DNA from: Mrakia gelida
Lineage: Eukaryota; Basidiomycota; Tremellomycetes; Cystofilobasidiales; Mrakiaceae
Length of the DNA: 64,000 nt
Reading direction: 5' to 3'
NCBI GenBank assembly: GCA_024345305.1
Contig: BRON01000002.1
Location: 1,302,001 to 1,366,000, forward strand
The notes below the pieces were generated by a model, which was given only the letters and a program-made list of their open reading frames with translations, was not told the DNA's origin and ran no database searches. The position numbers and the translations under genes are program-made. This document shows positions 34,315-43,852 of this stretch, piece by piece. Each line of letters begins with the position of its first letter. Positions within the stretch are counted from its first letter, which is position 1.

Positions 34315-36121
34315 ATGCTTCCCCTCCTCGGTCAGATCTCAGCCACCATCCAAGTCGCCTGTCTCTGGACGGTCTGCAACTTCGGACTTGCCACGCGACT
34401 GCTCTTCGAGCCTTTCTCAGCGACGCTGGCGTGGAACGCGATCTCCATCTGGGCGTGAGCTCGACGTCTCCTCCCTTCCCTTCCCTCCGTCTTCATCCTG
34501 CCTCGCGTTTCTCGAGCCCTCGCGCAACCGCGAAGGAGAGACCGAGGTAGCTGACTATGTCCTCGTTTGGGTTCTATTTCCAGATGGGTGCTCTGGAACT
34601 GGATGCAGAGGATGTTCGAGGTCGCTCATGGAGGGGAGGGAGCGTTGACTTGGAGTGGGGACGAGATCGCGGAGGAAGAGAGTGCTATAGTTATCGGTGA
34701 GCTCTACTTCTCCCATTGGACCGAGCGTATGCACCTAGCTGACTCAACCTTTGGTCATCTCAGCGAACCATCAATCGTGAGTGAGGACGAGATGGAGTGA
34801 AGGATGGAAGGAGAGCTCGAGCTCACCATCTTCATCCCATCCCTTTCCCTCTGCCCTCTCATCTCATACCTCCCTTCCACCCACCTCACCCACCCCTCCC
34901 ATCCCTCCACACCTCTTCTCCTCCAACCCTCATCTTCGCCCATCCTCCAGCTTCAACGACTACCTCTTCGTCCAAGGTCTCGCCGTCCGAGTAGGAATGC
35001 TCTCGCGATGCCGTTACTTCGCGAAGAAGCAGCTCGTTTGGCAGATACCTCTCTTCGGACTTGGGTTCTGGTTGATCGGGTTCCTCCTCATCGATAGGAA
35101 CTGGGCTGAGGACGAGAAGAAGATCGAGTGAGCTCCCTTCTCCGTCGCTGAGTCGAGCTCGACAGAGACCGAGGGCTGAGAGTTTCAAACGTCCTCTTCG
35201 TTTTCGTTTTCGTTCGTTCGTTCGTTCAGCTCGACTTTCCGACGTATCAAGAAGAACAAGAGCCCGATTTGGATCATCACCTACTTGGTTCGTCCTTCGC
35301 TGACTTGATAGGGAGACGAAGGAAGGGAGCTGACCGCCGGCTCTTCGCGTTTCGTCTCGCTTTCGCGTTCGAACAGGAGGGAACTCGTCGAACTCCAAAG
35401 GGGATTGCTGCTGTACGTGTTTTCCTGCTCCCCTCGCGAACGATCCTCTTCTGACCAAAAGCTTACCTCTCGCCCTTCACAGAGTCAAGCGTTCTGCAAG
35501 AAAGCTGGCAAACCAGTTCTCTCCGAGGTTCGTTGTCGTTGTCGTTGTCGTTGTCGCGCTCCCTCTTCCTTCTTCCCTCGCTCATCGATCACCCTTTCTT
35601 TGATCCGACGAACCAGGTTCTCTTCCCCCGAACCAAAGGCTTCGTCGCCACTGTCTCAGGTCTTCGAGACTCGCACGTCAAAGCAGTCTACGACCTCACC
35701 ATCGCCATCTCCTCCCCTCAAGGCTTCCAAGTCCCCTTCCTCCCCATGACCCTCTACGGAGTCTCAGATCTCACCAGGGCGGGATATAAGTTCCATGTTC
35801 ACGTTCGAAGGTCAGCCTTCGTCCCTGCTCTCGTCGACGTCGCGAATCGAACCGAACCCAGGTTGACGCGACTTCCCTCCGATCTCTCTCGTTCGTTCTT
35901 TTTCGCGCAGAACTCTCCTCTCCGATCTTCCTGAGGACCCGAAGGAAGTCGCTGCTTGGGCTGAGAACGCGTGGGCTGAGAAGGACAGGGTGTTGAAGGC
36001 GATGAGGTCGGAGTGGACGGACGCGGAGGTGTTGAAGGAGGGGACGATGGGTGGAGTGAGGAGGTGGAAGTGGTTTGGGCCTTTGTTTTCAAAGGGAGGG
36101 AGTGATAAGAAGACGCAGTAG
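34315..36121 (+). CDS. Lysophospholipid/1-acylglycerol-3-phosphate acyltransferase family protein
   Basis: This PlsC-type family (AGPAT/LCLAT1) transfers acyl groups to lysophospholipids in the ER. The N-terminus MLPLLGQISATIQVACLWTV is a membrane helix. Catalytic motif I NHX4D is built across three exons: AIVIA, then a 13-base exon at 34764-34776, then SFNDYLF, giving AIVIANHQSFNDYLF. Motif II region is AKKQLVWQIPLFGLGFWLIG with LIDRNWAEDEKKI; then IKKNKSPIWIITYLEGTRRT (motif III, EGTR) and VLFPRTKGFVATVSGLRDSH with VKAVYDLTIAI, the acyltransferase C-terminal domain. The last exon ends in WFGPLFSKGGSDKKTQ with basic residues. An intron contains a (CGTTGT)4 repeat. LPA versus lysocardiolipin substrate cannot be decided here. 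Confidence 0.87.
35531..35554 (+). repeat. (CGTTGT)4 microsatellite in an acyltransferase intron
   Basis: Four perfect CGTTGT units just after an intron donor (GTTCGT). Another TTCG-rich run lies in the preceding intron near 35199-35227. Confidence 0.8.
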
Positions 36122-36896
36122 TAGCCTTCGTTCTCGATCCGATGTGCAGTCTTAGTCTACAGCAGGTGTCATCGTTGTACGCGAAGGAGCTTCAAAGGTC
36201 GATCACGGTCGACTCGTTGCTCGACTCTCCTTCGCAGAGACCAACTTCTCGTCTTTCTCTCACCTCGTCGGAAGTGAAGCTGAAAGCCTGGCGAAGTCAT
36301 AAGTCGGATGTGAAGAAAGCGTAAAATGAAGGGGGTAAAGCAAGAAAGAAAAGGGAATCGAGCGACGTGTCGACGACGAAACGCGGGATGCGAAGAAGAG
36401 CCAGGGTGGGTGCGTGTGCGTGAAGTAAAGGATTACAGTGTGGGTGTCTCCAAACGAGTGAAAGGAAGAAATGCGACTGGAGAGTGAGAAGGCGAAGAGC
36501 GAAAACGAAAGACGAGAGACGAGGGGGGGGGAGACAAATGCTGCACGAGTGAGATGAACGAAGATGATGGGGCGAGGGGAGAAGAGAGAGCAAACCGTCG
36601 ACTGACGAGGGGGCAGAGCGAGGAGGTAGTATGTAGTTAAGCAAGACGAAAGAGAGAGGTCAGAGATCGACAGATTTGGACATGCAGGGGCGGGATGGGG
36701 CAGTGAAGCGAAGTGTGCAAGCAGATGGGTGAAGGGAAAACAGAAGATGAGGGGAAGGTGCAGCAAGAGCGACGAGGAAGCTCAGAACATAAGAAATAAG
36801 GCTAGTGGTACAGAGGTTTTTGAGGGTACTAGAGAGTTAAAGGGTCAAGGGAGGAGAGGAGGAGAAGTAGCAAAGACGGACAGACGACGCGTCGAC
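36122..36896. other. Intergenic, convergent ends of acyltransferase and RRM genes
   Basis: About 775 bases between two stop codons. Open frames here have no family features. A GACGCGTC palindrome at 36886-36893 abuts the RRM-gene stop. Confidence 0.4.
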
Positions 36897-39800
36897 CTAG
36901 AGCGCGTTCGCGAGAGCCGAACCGAGGAGAGGGTAGACCTGTTGCGATCAGAAGAAGATATGTACGAAGGTCAGGAAAAACTCTGACCCAGAAGAGACAG
37001 AGAACTCGAGCCGACTCACGAAGGTTCCACTCGAATCGACGGCAAGATCCTCGACGCGTTTCTGAAGCTCATCCATCCCGCCTCGTCCTTTTCCTCCCTC
37101 CTTCTCCGCTCCCATGCACATGTCGCCTTCCTCAGCGAAGACGTCTCCTGCAGCGACCTTCAAGGAAGCATCCGACGCTCTCCTCGCGAACCACCTCCCG
37201 ATGCTCCCTTCAGGACTGCTCGAACTCCCGTCCTCGACGTACGTCTCGGGCGACGAGACCTCCGAGTTGAGGCTGGTCGACGAGCTTCCGGAGACTCCTG
37301 GTCGAGCTCTGAAGGGAGACGAGGAATAGTGAGCTCGAGGAGTGAGGGTGTCGACGAAGGAGTGAGCGGGAGCAGGGAAGGAGTACTGAGCGGGCATCTG
37401 GATGTGGGTGGGATGACCTTGTCGAGCCGGTCGGGGAGAGGAGAGAGGACCGAAGGGATCGAAGGCCAGGGTCGAAGGAGCGACGGAAGAAAGAGGAGCG
37501 AGAGGCATTGTTGCGGCGTGGGAGGGAGGTGAAGGTCGAGCTGGGGATCGTCGCTGGTCGAATCGAGCTTCCTCCTCGACGCTCTCGTGCGTGGGAGACG
37601 ATTCCTCGGGACGAGCGGAGTTGACTTCGACGAGAGTGACGCGAATCTGAGAGTACGAGACGAAGCTAGGTCAGCTTGAAAGTTTGCGTTCGTCGGAACA
37701 AAAAGGATGAAGATCAACTCACCTCTCGATCCGAGTAGACTTGACCGTGGAGAGCCTCCTTCGCCTTCTCCGCCTCGAACCTGTGCTGGTAGACGACGAC
37801 GGCGGCGTTGGGCTTGGAGCTCGAAGTCGAAGGGAAGAGTTGAAAGTCGAGAAGAGCTCCGAACGAGGTGAAGATGGGAGTGAGGTCGTCCGAGGTTTGG
37901 AAGACGATGGGGCACTGTCGAGGAGAGAACGAGAGGAGACGCGTCAGTTCCGAGTCGAGCATCGCGACTGGATCCGTTCCGAAGAGCAAGGACTCACGAG
38001 GTTATCGACGACGAGAGTAGTCCCTTCCTGTCGAGCGAAAGGAAGCGATCCATTCGTAGCCTCAGGCGAAGGCGATCCACTCGACCCACCACTTCCCTCC
38101 AACCAAACACCCATCTCCCCCGAGTGCCCCTCCGCGACTTGCTTGATTCGACCAGCTGGGTTGCCCATGAGAGCTCGAAGGGACTCGTAGTGGTGAAGAG
38201 GAGGTCGGGCTCGAGAGAGAGCTCTGTTGTGTCGAGCGAGGCTGTCCTCGGGTCCTCGGTAGCCTGGGAAAGAAAACAAAACGAAACGAGACGCGTCAAA
38301 GGAAGTCAGCGACTCGAGGGCGAAGAACGACGAGAGACGTCGAACGAGCGTACCTTGGTGACCAGTTTTTTGGATGACGGAGAAGGAGACATCAACACAG
38401 TAGTCCCTGGGGAGGAAGAGACGACGAGAAGAGTGGTCAGCTCGAGGAACGAACGCGACGAGGCACGAGCGGGAACGACCCGACTCACCTCAACATTCGT
38501 CCGTGAACCCCCTTCATCGCTCTGAACGAGACAAGGGGGAGAAGGTCAGTTAAGTGCAAGCGACGCGAAGGAAAGGCTCGAGCGAACCTGGTAGCCTCTT
38601 CTCCAGTACCCATCAAGATGAATCCTCTGGCGACAGGAACGAGAGAGATGAAGGGTCAGCTCGAGCGACGACGGTCGTTGGGAGCGAGAGTCGACGAACC
38701 TTCTCCTAGCACACGAGTCGAGGATGGCGAGAACACTGAGCAGAAAGAGAAACAGAGAAGCAGAGAGAGGAGTGAGTAGAAGGGAAGAAAGAACGAGGAG
38801 AGGGAACAGGAACTGACCAGGCGTGGGAGACGTGACCAAACGGACTGAAGAGCGCGACGAGCTCCTCGTTCGAGACGTCTGAGAAGACGACGATTGAAGG
38901 GAGCGTTAGCACGTGAAGGCGAGAGGAGAAGTAAGAGGACCGAACTGACCCAGGGGAAGGTTGAGAACGTATCTAAAACGACGGGTCGCGAGGCAGAGAG
39001 AAAGAGATCAGTCGTCGTCGCTCTCGGCGTCCCGCTCCATCGATATTGCTCGTTCGAAGTCTCACAGGTTCCTCTTCTCAGGCTCTGAGATAGAGTAGGT
39101 AGGAGCGGGAGCCGATACGGCGAGATGAAGGTTTTGTTGAGTGGGTTCAGCGTGAGTGATTGAGCTGTTTGGTTTGAGGAGTCGATGAAGTGTTTGGTGC
39201 GACGTCGAGGGAGGGGATTATATGCGCGAGAAGAGGGAGGGAAGCAGTCAGAGGGAGTCATCCTTCCTAGGAGACGTACGCGCGTACAGTGGGTAGAGAG
39301 AGGAGGAAGGAGACGAACATCTGAGCTCCTCCGACGGAGATACCGGTCAGGCTCATGGCGTGTCTGGAGGAGCGAGACGACGAACGACGGGATGAAGGTC
39401 AGCGAGAGCTCTCTCGTCCTCTCCGTCAAGGGAGAATCGAGGGGAGAGAGGGGAGAGACGGACCTTGCTTCGTCTCTGGTAGAGAAGACGACCTCCGCGA
39501 ACCCGGTTGGAGAGGGGAGGGAAGGGAAGTGAAGAGAGGTCGAGATGACGGTTCCTTTGAGGTCGAGAACGGATGCAAAACAATCAGCTCGAACGAGAGA
39601 GAAACAGTATAGAGCAGAGGGAGAGCTTACCGATTGGAGAGAAGAGACTGTGAAGGTAGACGTCGCTGACTGTGAGACCCAACCAAGATGAACATGTCAG
39701 CGTCAGGCACGATCTCCTCACCTCCCTCCTCTCCCCTTCCTCCCTCCCACTCTGTTCACCTCCCGTTCTCTGTCTCCCTCCACCTGTTCCTCCCAGATTC

Positions 39801-40076
39801 TTGGACGTACCTTGTCTCGAGAGGTTCCCGACTGTGATCTTCCACCCTCCGGAGAAAGCTTGAGCTCCGAGAGCTGAGTTCTGCTTCCGAGAAGAAGAAA
39901 AGCGAAGAAGGATGAAACGGATCAGCTCCTGCTTCTCTCCACCTCCCCTCCCTTCGTTCCCTCCCTCCTCCTCGAACGAAGACAGAACTCACCTGCTGCT
40001 GCTGCTGCTGAGGATGTTGAAGGTACTTTTGAGGATAAGAGAAGTCGTGAAGGGAGAGGGGCATAGCGGCCATCAT
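36897..40076 (-). CDS. RNA-binding protein with three RRM domains
   Basis: The start gives MMAAMPLSLHDFSYPQKYLQ and a Gln run (HPQQQQQQ) that ends exactly at an intron donor. RRM1: WKITVGNLSRQVSDVYLHSL, FSPIGTVISTSLHFPSLPSP, GFAEVVFSTRDEARHAMSLT. RRM2: RYVLNLPLDVSNEELVALFS, PFGHVSHACVLAILDSCARR, RGFILMGTGEEATRAMKGVH. RRM3: TTLVVDNL, FTSFGALLDFQLFPSTSSSK, NAAVVVYQHRFEAEKAKEAL. The C-terminal half is low complexity, rich in Pro/Ser (SYSFPAPAHSFVDTLTPRAH region). A tiny last exon encodes VYPLLGSALANAL. I do not recognise the specific family member. A post-transcriptional regulator is likely; target RNA is unknown. The number of introns is high, many under 90 bases. Confidence 0.75.
39991..40008 (-). 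repeat. CAG trinucleotide repeat at a splice donor
   Basis: Six CAG codons (poly-Gln) on the minus strand end the first exon of the RRM gene; the last CAG is followed directly by GTGAGT. Confidence 0.8.
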
Positions 40077-40372
40077 GAGAGCGGGAGGGGAGGGGAGGGA
40101 GGAAACGAAGGTGAGAGTTGGAGGGAGAAGGCGTTCGAGAGGTTGTCAGGGGATCGCTTCATTGAGGAAAGCGGGAAGCTTTTTCGGAAACAAAAAAAGG
40201 TCAGCCAGATCTACAGGGAGACTGTCTTCGACGATGAAGAGAAAAGAGAGGATACAAAAAAGAATCATCAAAGCTGAACGAGTTAGAAAACGAAGGGGAA
40301 CGAACCAAAGCTCGCTCGATCCTCCTCCCTCCCTCTCGGGCGAGCTAAGGTATCGACGCAGGAGAAGATACA

Positions 40373-41662
40373 TTAAACGTAGGTGATACTAGTAGCGAGA
40401 GCCCAAGTGAACCTGATGTCTCTCCAGGCGGTCCTCAGGAACCAAAGGATCCATTTCCTCCAGACCTTGATCCGAAGAAGGGGAGAGTCGCGACGTCGAA
40501 GGGCGAGGAGGACGAGGAAGGCGAGGAAGGGAGGGACCGTCGAGGTGAGGGTGGTTTGATGGGTTCGGAGGAGGTCTCGAGTGATGGCGAAGGCTCGAGA
40601 GGTAGGGGTTGGTGGTCGGGCGGGAGAGGAAGTGACGACGGGAAGAGGAGTGATGACTGGGGGCGACGCGATGCTGATGGGGGTGAGGACGCCTTCGTTG
40701 TGAGGTTCTGACTCTGGGCTCTCGAGGAGGGGTGAGTGAGAAGATGGGGTTCGAGGAGGACTGATTGGGAGATCCGAGAGGGAGGCGAGGGAGGTCTCGA
40801 TGGCGGGAGGGAGGACGGTCGGGTGGTTGGGAGGAGATGATGGTTTGGGAAGCTCCAGTCGAGCGAGAATTCTCTTTTCGAGTCAAGAAAGGAGAGAGAG
40901 CAGATCAGTACCTTCGAAACAGCAGGGTCCTCGTCCAAGAGCTCTGAGAGACATAGCACTAACCTCTTTACTCTCGTGCGAAACGACGCCTTCCCAATCC
41001 AACAACCTCTTCGCCTCCTCGCGTTCACCTTCGCCCGCCCCGTCCCCTCCGGCCAACACATCAACCAGATAAAGCTCCATCAACCCTTCGTAGCCATCCA
41101 AAGCCTCCCTCACCCACCAAGGTCGATCTGAATCCTCCGAGTACGAGGGCCAAGTCGAGGGAGGAGCGAGCGAGTCGAGGATCTCCGAGGGAAGAGCCGC
41201 GAGATACGACTCGACCATCGTCCGGGTTGAAGACGAAGGGACTCCGAGGGATTTGGAGGACATGGCGAGAGTGGATATGAGGTTGGGAGGGATGAGAGGT
41301 TCCTGCTGCTGCTGCTGAGGCTGTTGAGGATTCGTCTTTGTCTTCGTCCGGTAAAGCGAGCTGATCCTATCCGACAGCGACCTCACGAACGTCTCTACTG
41401 CTGCTGCTCCATCCTCGAGCGCGTCTGGGTCTCGATTGTTCTTGAACTCGACGGTTGATACGGTGAGGAAGAGAGCGGCTGCTTGGTTCCTCCATCGTTC
41501 TTGAAGCCTGCTCTTGGGCGGAAGCTCGACTCCCCAAGTTTGAGAGGGAGGAGAAGGAAGGACGGCGAAGAGTTGATCCAGATGGACGAGCGATTGAGCG
41601 TTCTCGCGACGAATGAACGCATGAGATGCGAGCTTGAAGGTGGCTTTGAGAGATGGAGCCAT
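40373..41662 (-). CDS. Helical protein with C-terminal membrane segment; possible Pex26-like peroxin
   Basis: Not firmly recognised. Exon 1 (41662 to about 40980) is helical with few conserved landmarks: MAPSLKATFKLASHAFIRRE, NQAAALFLTVSTVEFKNNRD, a Gln run QQPQQQQQEP, PPNLISTLAMSSKSLGVPSS and EALDGYEGLMELYLVDVLAG. An intron with a GTTAGT donor joins KE to RILARLELPKPSSPPNHPTV in exon 2. A Pro/Ser linker leads to VPPFLAFLVLLALRRR, a membrane segment about 50 residues from the end, then WRKWILWFLRTAWRDIRFTW and a stop at 40373. The layout (TPR-like helical body, linker, near-C-terminal anchor) resembles PEX26/Pex15, the docking proteins for Pex1/Pex6 on peroxisomes. That assignment is inference from layout only. 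Confidence 0.55.
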
Positions 41663-42125
41663 CGAGGAGTGGGGTGGTAAAAGGGAGGGAAGGAGGCTGA
41701 TGCAGTTAGAAGGGAAAGACGAAGGATCGGGAGGAAGCCGGGTTCAGCCTCGGGCATCTTCTGAGTCTGAGCCTACGATATATAGGACCGCGAAAAAGGA
41801 GGCTCTCAGCACGTGAAAGAGCGTGTGTACTTGCGACGAGTGATCGCCTGGAAGCAGAAAAAAAAAGAGCGGACGAAGAGCTGACTCGCGGGCTCAAGGA
41901 GGAGAGGAGGGAAGGAAACTCGAAGCTCACCTCGACGTCCACCTCCCTCCCTCCAACTCCCTCCTCCAAGCTCGGCAAGCCCTCAAATCGTATCAAAACG
42001 CCACACCTACCTACCACGCATAACTCGCTGCTCACTCGAATCTCTCAAATACTTCAGACCCCACTTCGCCGAGCTCAGCTCGCTTTCCCTCCCTTCCTCC
42101 TCCCTCGCCTTCCTCCTCGCTCCCA
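41663..42125. promoter_or_regulatory. Divergent region between Pex26-like gene and MYND gene A
   Basis: About 460 bases between divergent starts. An ATATATA stretch lies near 41779. No gene supported. Confidence 0.35.
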
Positions 42126-43436
42126 ATGCTCTCCGTGCAGACGTTGGCCAACGCCCTCTTCAACGTCAAGATCAACACACTTTCGAACAGGGAGTATCTC
42201 ACAACCATGGTGAGCTTCGCGATCTTCTTCTCGTAGAGCCAACCTTCGCTGAACTCATCGTCTTCTTCTCGTTTTCCCTCGTCGCGACAGATGAGCGAAG
42301 CGAAGGATCTTCCACCGGACCTTGCAGCGCCGTTCTTCGTCAGTATCAGCGTCGCTAGGACCTCATAGTGCTTCCAGATCATGCTGAGCTCTGTACCTCT
42401 GCGCTTGGTTTGTCCAGAACGAGTTCGCCAGCCTTCACCTTCCCACTTTCCTCTCCCTCGTTCGCGCGAACTGGTCGACCACTCGCCTGAACTCAGTCTC
42501 CGCCGGCTTTACGTTGCAAATGATGTTCACCAACGCCTATCGTCGTTGGGCTCGAGATTCCGAGTCGGCAACCGTCGTTCAGTTCGTCAAGGAGTTGATG
42601 GATTGGGTTGATCAGAGGTGGAACGCGGACGTCGAGGACGAATTTGTGCGTGTCTTTCCCTACAAGCTAGCTGTGGCTCAAACTTCATTGGCTAACTTGC
42701 GCCGCTTCTTCCAGACCCCTTCTAATTCAGACAACGTCGCTTCGTGGGCCGGCCACCTCGCTCACCTAACCCTCTTCATCACCCTCACTCTCGCGTGCGT
42801 CCGTCGCCCTCCCAATCGAGCATCCACCATCGCCCTCCTCGCTCGGGTCAAGAATCCGAATCTCACCATGAAGGTCTTCGGCTTCCAAGCGAAGGTGACC
42901 CCGATGTCGAAAACACCTGGTACCAAGATCAAAGGAACGGACATAACGTCCCTCGCCGTCCTCATCTACCTCACCTTCGACATGAACTGGTTCTACGACG
43001 GGCAGACAAAGAGATGAACGAAGATCTCGCCGTCCGTCTGGTCCATGACGCTTCCTTCGAGGGGGTGTGGTTTGACTGCGAAGTGACAGGATCGTCTCCC
43101 TGCGTCGAGCTCCCTCCAGGCGAGTCGATGGACGCGTGTGGAAAGGTGAGTTTTTGGATTGTCGCGTTGCATCTCGAATACCGCTCCGCTGCTCGGTCTA
43201 CTAAGTGGAGCTGACCCCATCTTATCCGTCCTCACAGTGCCTCCTCGTTCGCTACTGCTCTCGAGGTCCGTCGTCGAATCCTTTGCTGCTCAAAACCCTC
43301 CGAGCGAATTGAGTCGAACCTGAGTTTTCTGGACGCTTTTTCTCTTCCTCGTTGTCCAGATCATCAACGAGAACATTGGCCGGAACACAAGAAGGTCTGC
43401 TTTCGACCTACCTGGGACGTCAAGTCGGAACCGTAA
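42126..43436 (+). CDS. MYND zinc-finger protein A (fungal family of unknown function)
   Basis: Unknown function; a C-terminal MYND finger suggests protein-protein interaction. Start MLSVQTLANALFNVKINTLS; second exon MSEAKDLPPDLAAPFF; then NEFASLHLPTFLSLVRANWS and VKELMDWVDQRWNADVEDEF; then SWAGHLAHLTLFITLTLACV with RRPPNRASTIALLARVKNPN. Past this the frame ends at TGA (43015-43017) unless an intron of about 86 bases (42916-43001, GTACCA to GGGCAG) or a frameshift is assumed. After it the finger follows: SMDACGK, a 28-base exon at 43238-43265 encoding CLLVRYCSR, and DHQREHWPEHKKVCFRPTW. It ends VKSEP at 43436. The protein is paralogous along its length to gene B (51112-52407) and more distantly to gene C. 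Confidence 0.65.
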
Positions 43437-43852
43437 ATGGATCTGATCGAGAGTGGGGAGGAGCTGGAGAGACGAAGGGATGGGACGCGACGGAGCGAGG
43501 AGTCGAGCCTTTTGCTTTGACGATCATGTCTTTTCACGACTATCTCTACAGTTCTCCTTCGAGAACCAGCTTTTCTACCTGCTCGAATCCCACTGATCTA
43601 TGCGAGGAACTCAGCGGCGAGAATGATCGTTCGACGCGAGATCGTCCGAGTCGCTCTCTTTCGCTTCGTCTGCGAGGTCAAGCGCAACTGGTAGTCTAGA
43701 TCTTTGAGAATTTCGAAGGCGAGAGAGAAGAGAAGATAAATGATGATAGAGAAGTAGAGAAACCAACACAAACGAAGCCAAAACTACAAGAGAAAGAAAA
43801 CACGACCCAAAAAAAGACAACGCGACTACGTTCGTTTCGAACGAAACCCAAT
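43437..43852. other. Intergenic, convergent ends of MYND gene A and ADE5,7
   Basis: About 415 bases. 3' untranslated regions of both genes; an A-rich patch around 43730-43830 precedes the ADE5,7 stop. No other element. Confidence 0.4.
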
